Assembly: GCA_004794785.1 (NCBI GenBank)
Contig: SJOL01007351.1
Coordinates: forward strand, 139,629-203,628
From: Opisthorchis felineus
Lineage: Eukaryota > Platyhelminthes > Trematoda > Opisthorchiida > Opisthorchiidae
Direction of reading: 5' to 3'
DNA length: 64,000 nucleotides
This document shows positions 57,271 through 64,000 of the stretch, in pieces. Both the position numbers and the translations under genes were made by a program. Positions within the stretch are counted from its first letter, which is position 1. Every line of letters starts with the position of its first letter. A model generated the notes under the pieces. That model was given only the letters and a program-made list of their open reading frames with translations, ran no database searches and had not been told where the DNA came from.

Positions 57271-60200
57271 TGAACCTTGTTAAAAATTAATATAATTTTG
57301 GTTAACAAATGAACAATATAGGTGAAATTTACTCAGGGAAGAAAATGGCTATCCATCTAGCTTAGTATTATCAACTAGTTGTTTCCATCCGTATGAAACG
57401 GGCTGTAAAAGTCAGACAGCAGTAGCTGCAGCAATACTAATAAGCATGCCGTTGCTTGGAATTTCTGAGCCTACGAGCACAAAGTAGAGGTAGTATGCAG
57501 GGAGCTGTGATTGTGATAATCTCTGCTGTGGTTCGGACAAGTCACATCGGTATTGAGGACACAACAGCTTTCCATGAATGATACTCAAGGACTTATTCTG
57601 TTGAATGATGAGTTTTGGTTTTCCAGGCAATATTTGCCATTTTAGCGGTCGTTAAGGATGCTTACTGGTGGGACATGAGTTCTAGATGCGGCGATCAACA
57701 CTTCGCTTATATGAGGAAAAAACTGTTCTCTGACTCATCACCGGAGCCTGAAAAATGATAAAAACTTACTGATATATGAAAACATAGGAGTAGTTATTGG
57801 ACTGCTAAAACAAATGTACTGAGTCAAAATAGCTGAAAAATTTCGTTCTTGTTGATCTATTCGGATACTGATTGAAATGCGTGAGGAGGTGTTAGTAAAA
57901 CCAACGAGAAATTTTAGTGTTGAATGTGATCGCTCCCATTGTAGAATGTTATTAAAAATTCACACGGGGTCAGTTTTCGGAGGCAGTTTGCATGTTGAAG
58001 GAAATGAAACGGTCGGGGGTCACATCACTTGGATACACGAACAAAAAACTCAATCGGCCCTGATGACGGGGAGTACAAACTGAATTGTCCAAGCCTGTTA
58101 CTGACTTGTAGTCAGGGGAAAACAGAATTTTTCCGTAGCTAAATTTAGCCTGGATTTGAAATTAATCACGGATACCTTAAGAGTCATGGCGAGAGAGGAG
58201 TCTGCGTGTAAATAGCTTCTCTGCACCAATGAGAGAGTGAGAGAGAAGCCTACAAACTATTGCTGAAATTAACTAAAAATTTCGCCAGAATTCATTCCGA
58301 ATCAACATATTACACAAATCACGAATACAGGAGATTTCATTCAGATCTACACAAAAACTTTGGATTGTTGCACGTTCAGTGCAAGATACACAGTACAAAC
58401 ATAAGTTCAAAATTCATGGTTACTCAGTAATCATCTAAAATTATACGTTCAGATGCGACAGAAACATTTGAAAAATACTAGTGGTCGTATTAGCACTGCA
58501 TACGTGAATTTACGTGACTGAGATAGGTCGCAAAGTAAAGATTTATTTACCACAATTCCTCTGATCAAAACAGGTCCAATGCAGCTACAGAAAAGTCAAA
58601 AGACCACTTTTGAAGAGCTATACAATATTCCTAGAAATTTGGTAGCCTCATTACTGTGATCTGTCCTGTGGCGCGGCATCGATCAGTGAATGACGATTTG
58701 GACACAAAGGCCGACGTCAGAGGGGAACCGCCACAGTTACCTCACGTGGAATTACCAGGCATTCAGTAGTCTTATGGTTAATGATGCGAACAATGTGTGG
58801 ATAAATTCAATCGGTTCCAACTTCACTTGGCAGAGAGACCAGAAAAGAATGTACTATTTCCCGATATCCGGCTTGGATAGTAAAACTCGATCCCGATAAG
58901 CACTACTTCTGAACCAGAAAGGTGAAGAGTCAAGAGTATCCGCAAAATAGACATGGGAAACTCTGGAATTTATGCCCATCACAACTGTTCGGATTTCATC
59001 TGAGCGTGAGTTTCTGGCTATTTGGTCAAACGATTTCACCCATGACCCGTGAGATTACTGGTGCATGCTGTTCCCATCAGTTAATATTCAAGCCATGTAG
59101 GAATAGTTAGACTACGATTTTACCTTTAACTTTGCGTCTTCCATCAATACACTCCTCATTCATGCTTGGTGACTTCGCGGGGTGTCTCGCTTTGTGCTTA
59201 CCACTGGCATTACACGAGTATTCGCATCTCAGATGGCTGCCTCGCGGAACTGTTCCTGCTTACTGGCGCACTTGGGAATTTGGGTATAATAACCAAGGTG
59301 TCTAATTTAGGGTTTGCATAGTTGCTTAGGTCCAGAACTGTTCCACCACACGGAAGTGAAGGCTAGTTCTGAACAAGTGGATTCCGACAAGTATTTTTTT
59401 TCACCAGAAACCTAATCCTTCTCTTTTTTAGTCAAAACTCACATGACACATGATCTTGAAAAGTAGCTATCTTGCTTCTTGTTATATTTGGGCATCTATT
59501 AATTGCTTTTAAGTACAGGGTTGCATGTGATGCGGCGCGTATTTGTGTGTGAGTTTTATCAGTGAAAACAGCTCTAGAGCTTATTCACACAGGGTTTCGG
59601 AAGACTTGTGAGGTCGTATTCGAGAAGAGTATGTAAACTATTTAATTAGAAAGTAAGTCAGGATATTGCCTTTATGCATATGAAACAGTTTAGCTGATTA
59701 GCTTTCAGCGACGATTTTATGTACTAACTCATTTTTCTCCTTTAGCTGCAGTGGATAAAGTGGTGTGATATCTTATAGGAAAGCAAGGTACTATAACAAA
59801 TACCTAATCCCCGTAGGTGAGTTGCCAAAGCCCCTTTCAACATCTTCATGCCTAGGCTCGTTCTGGCTGCCAGTCTTATTCTTTCGAATTTATGGGCTTA
59901 TTTGAAGTTGCACGTTCGTTGGTGTTTTCGGAACTGTGCAAAGGAGTCCAGTGGTTCAAACATTTTGATGAGCAAACCCGTATCGCAGGCCAACTACCCA
60001 TGGTTCTTCGTTCTCCCTTCGCAATGACTCCTGTTTGGATTAAATACTGTTTTGGAACCTGTAGTAACGTCTGTAGCAACACTGGACTCAGCTTGTTGTG
60101 TCACATGGAATAAAGTCGAGAAGCTGTAGAATAAATATTACGTTTAAATCCTACATGGGGTAGTTTAGCATCAAGGATAGCAAGCTGGCATTTTTCATTT

Positions 60201-60819
60201 AACAGAGGATGTACGTAGCCGAAAAAACTTCAACCCCACTCGCTCACTCTGAACGGCTTTCTAATACATCAGTTTTCCAAAAATACCTTTCTGGAACAGT
60301 TAAACCCTGTGCTCCGGTATACTATGCAAAAGCACTCACTTGAGACAGAGGACTGAATGCCACTAGTCACTTAACACGGTAAAAACACCAAGATGGTTTG
60401 TAAGCCTTATACTTTATGGAGATTGATCACTCAACACAGTCGTTAACTATGGCTTTCACCAACTCCTTACATAGGGGAGGCGTGCAGGAAATACAGCTAA
60501 CAGTTTTTAAGACACTGCCTTATCGCTGACCTGTTGTAAGGTTTGAAGTACCACAAATTACGAAATCTCGCCTCAGCAAAGACTGTCCTAGATAGCAAGA
60601 TGTAAACGGAAGACAAATGAGGCTTTCTTAGAAGGATTATAATCGTTCAAAGCACTTGTAAACAACATCCTAGATGGCCATTTATCTCGCGGGTAATAAC
60701 TGATCTCAGACTACGGACTCAGACTATGGATACATCATGAAAAGACTAACACGCTGTGAGTTTCTCACATGAGGATATCTCACTTGAAGTTAAGTTCGCC
60801 TAGCCGCGGACCCACTTCA
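57271..60819. other. No supported gene
   Basis: Protein-like short frames at plus 57877-58083, plus 58690-58899 and plus 59892-60113 were inspected. Each overlaps another open frame, and none has paired splice sites or a motif. Confidence 0.42.
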
Positions 60820-61143
60820 TTAAATAACCTCAGTATTCATGATCTCCTTGGTAAGGCTTTCACACGTCCTGTAATAGATGATATGTGCTGATGTCCTACA
60901 CAAAACCACAAGAGAATGAAATAGTTCGCCGTTCTCGGTAAAACGTATGGAGCGAATGAATGTCCTAGAACAGGTGATGAATATCTCTCCTATAGATGAG
61001 ATTGGCCCTGAGAAAGCAATCCAGTACGCGATTAGTTCTGAGTGGTGTTTGGAGAGCAATTCAATCACCAGTTGTTCAGGTTTAGAGTGCACACTATTGG
61101 CCCGAAAGCAAGGATTTATCATCCTCTTGTGCACACGGCTCAT
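60820..61143 (-). CDS. Uncharacterised open frame, 107 codons
   Basis: ATG at 61143 opens 107 codons to TAA at 60820. The peptide is mixed helical with a hydrophobic middle (LIAYWIAFSGPISSIGEIF) and several cysteines. There is no recognised family. The plus frame 60947-61147 is open across the same DNA, which weakens the case. Confidence 0.2.
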   Translation of the reverse strand: MSRVHKRMINPCFRANSVHSKPEQLVIELLSKHHSELIAYWIAFSGPISSIGEIFITCSRTFIRSIRFTENGELFHSLVVLCRTSAHIIYYRTCESLTKEIMNTEVI

Positions 61144-64000
61144 ATAATTTCAAGTGGTTTCTTGCTTGGTTTAGTAAGCATTTAAACGTTTGCTGGTAAT
61201 ACCCTTGAATCACCGATTCCATGCCTCTAAGGATGTTTGAAGCCCTGCGCAGTTAAACCGAGAAATTGGTCGTTGGCGATGCCGACGACTTGGGAAACTT
61301 ACAGCGATATAACTGGCGGTTTCTGCAGCTCTCTTCAGTTTCATAATCAGATAGTTTTAGCTTATGTTTCATCCGTTAGGCTCAGTCCCAAAGAGTGTTA
61401 GTACTTTGAAATGCAGCCTTGAAAATCACATAAACCGGAACCACTTGTATTCACTATCAATCCCCTCAGCATACCATATTTAATTACCTGTTGACTGTTT
61501 GTGGATGTTCAGACACTGCTTTCAGATTCAGAGTATCATCCTTTGTTCACCAAGAAAGAAACTTAGTTTTTAGCTGCTGCCTTCAGATGTCAACTTCATG
61601 TGTATTTGTGTTAGATTTAAGTACGATAGTGAGTACATATATGAGTACCAGGTTCTACATTGGAAACAAAACTTTAAGGGCTATCTAGAGGCTACATTAC
61701 CTCCCACCTTTACAGTGCTGGTATCAGATAGTAAGCATGCTGCATTTTCAGCTTCGCTCCGGAAGTTCCGGGTCTCAAAATATGATGAAGACCATCAGGG
61801 TGCGTCATCCACTCAACTGCGACCAGATCAATGGCCACCTGACCAACCACAAGTGCACTCCTATATGTACAGTGTTAAAGTTTGCGCAATATTTAACCAG
61901 TTAATTATTCATGTGCTTCTAAGAAGTCTTAACCTTCCTTACTCTTCAATACGAACTCCAGGACTGGCTGTATGAACTTACTATGTACTGCGGTCAAACA
62001 ACTACCCTGACTGCTTCATGAAAATGCACCTCGCTGTGAGTGATAAACGGAAAGTTTCACTCACAGTACCGAAAAAGAATGTTTACTCTGATGTTTTCAG
62101 CTTATTTAAACGGACGCTAAAGCTTTCACTGCACCGGACTTACCATGTGGCCCAGTTGTATGCGTATAGCCTATACGTTGGCTATCCATTGCCTTCAACA
62201 GAATACCAACTTCAGTTTTGTCTATATCTAATGGCATTTATCAATTAACCGGCGGTTGCAGTGATTTGTCAGTAGAACTGATTAGACGGATGAGACGCAA
62301 GCGAAGGATCACGTGTCCAAACAAATCCGAGCCACATCAGCTGACCCTAACCTGACTCAAATGAAATCCAGGGACAAATCATCGATTGGTAGCCAAACAA
62401 TGGACAAAGCTCATAGAGTTAGACTTGACTCATCATTCAAGGCTTCAGCGTGAAGCAGGTGGCCACAGAGGTTGAAGTCTTTTGAGGCCATACCGATCTT
62501 TTCAAGTCTGTTCTCTGAGTTTGGAAAGACCTATGGATCACCCTGAAACTGTCTTGGTTTGATGGATAGGTCACGTTGTCCTAGAATAATATGAAAGTTG
62601 TAAACTGCTTTGTATTATGAATCTTTTGTTGTTCAAAATGTGGTGCGGTGGAAGAGAGCCCATGAAATGAATTTATCCCGCAATAATGTTGTATTTACTG
62701 CCCTATTCAAACTTGTGGACAGATCTAACGGGTGAAATATTTTTCACAGTTATTTTAATAAATCCTTTCATTCATAAAGTAAAAAACAAACAGTTGGTTC
62801 GTCAGTGTAACGTACTTACGCAATGGCACTAACCTTATACCCGGCAACGGTGTGTGGCTTCATTTTGTTTCTTTTTTGGTGACTAAACAGTCTGAATATA
62901 AATAGATTTGATAAGAATCGTGAATATCTCCGACCACGTAATAGCCGCCTAGAAGAAAGCACAATCCTGCTCACAAAGAGCGGGAAAATCTAAGAGGCCA
63001 GATTGTCTTCAATTTCTTTAATTCTGATTCCCGCAGTTCCTCATTCAACCGGAAATCACCTTTGACTCTTAGTAACGCGTGAAACTGCAAATTCCTTCAC
63101 CATGTGTGCGTTGGTTTAGTGGTCAAAATTCATTATTCTGGAATCGTATCTTTTTAACGAGTTTTACAACGAAAGAATATTTTAACGTTTCAAGCAGGTT
63201 CGCTCATTTTGAGATATCAATCGTCCAGCTGAGTGAATAACGCCTCAGTTTAGACATTTATGAACGAAAACATTCTAGGTCTGACTGCTCCAAAACCTTG
63301 AGTAGGAAATGTCAAAAAGTAAAAAATGGTCTATTAACGTGTTTTGGCAAGACCGTTAATTATACCTTCGCTTCCTCACAGAGACCACACAAAGAACTGT
63401 GAATTGCGCACTTAAAATAATTTAAAAAACTGCGGTTAGATGTTTACTTGATGGGCTACGCCAACGTTACTTTTCTGATATTTCCAACCCTCCCGACTCA
63501 AGTATAATAAACGGAAAGCGATTTTGAGCAACTTCAGATGTACAGTCCACACGAGCTTCAGTGAGTAAATGCGCAAGTTGATGGGAAAATTTTACTAGAT
63601 GCAAAAAGAGCACGAAATGCGAATACGGCCAAAAATGGTCAAGTAAGCAGGCATTTTCCATTGGAGCAAAAATTTACAGAGGACTGAATAACTTCGTTCC
63701 AAATGGCTTGGACTACTCTCCCTATTCCGCGCATTTGAACTTTTTCCCCCGTAGAAAGTGAATGCACAGGTGTGTGCAAGGTTAAATAGATGAGCTGGAT
63801 ATGAAACAGTCGGTTTTTCTGAAATTTGATATCACCATGTTAGAACACGAATGGGCAAATCCTATGAAAAACTCCTAGCCTGTGTAGTCATTTTTTTTTT
63901 GGTTTCATGAACCAAACTCCACAAATTGAATCTAAACATGGGGTGTTCCTGAAATGCGTTGCACAATCCTATGAAGTTTCTTATACTCTATTCTACCAAA
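61144..64000. other. No supported gene
   Basis: The plus frame 61598-61975 contains acceptor-like tracts (ctcccacctttacag, catgctgcattttcag) followed by two alternative open frames, so it may hold an exon that I cannot define. The plus frame 62018-62248 and the minus frame 63467-63661 lack support. No repeats are recognised. Confidence 0.4.

Noticed and set aside
58854..59039. Minus frame with a stretch (HVYFADTLD) recalling an LDL-receptor YWTD unit
   Set aside because: There is only one weak match, no splice borders and an opposing open frame.

Overview
The window is eukaryotic genomic DNA, AT-rich, repeat-laden and gene-poor. I see no operons, ribosome-binding sites, CRISPR arrays, rRNA or free-standing intact tRNA genes. 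The repeats point to a parasitic flatworm: R2-type and RTE-type non-LTR retrotransposon remnants, two tRNA-derived SINE families and foldback elements. From memory these repeats most resemble those of digenean flukes. That is recall, not a database result, and I do not name a species.

Layout. Position 1 to about 1.07 kb is the 3' end of an R2-like element: the domain after the RT, a CCHC knuckle and a restriction-like endonuclease. A 63-bp fragment of an RTE 3' tail is nested in it, flanked by an 11-bp target duplication. A second, more decayed R2-like copy lies on the minus strand at about 23.0-24.05 kb. An RTE-like pol remnant occupies about 13.7-14.96 kb, and its tail is the source type of the small insert at 344-406 and of a fragment near 4.8 kb. 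SINE family 1 has a nearly pristine copy at 24.6 kb with a perfect 11-bp duplication, and a reverse copy at 38.2 kb with a doubled A box. SINE family 2 has at least seven copies or fragments between 7.3 and 41.7 kb. A palindromic MITE-like family has copies near 16.1, 31.8, 52.4, 56.9 and 57.2 kb. A second foldback family occurs near 7.45, 32.2 and 55.5 kb. Simple repeats include a 194-bp GATA tract at 8.9 kb and a TATC tract at 53.1 kb.

Host genes. No complete gene of known family can be read. What can be seen are short open stretches bounded by good splice signals, the pattern of small exons in large repeat-filled introns. The best plus-strand candidates are 5037-5556 and 12064-13236. The best minus-strand candidates lie between 28.9 and 50.4 kb (50399-50446, 48841-48996, 40308-40686, 38858-39035, 34377-34593, 28888-29047). 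They often encode membrane segments or cysteine-bearing, N-glycosylation-site-bearing sequence, so the window could sit inside one or more long minus-strand genes for surface or secreted proteins. These exon calls come from reading by eye, carry modest confidence and need transcript data. The rest looks like intronic or intergenic DNA.
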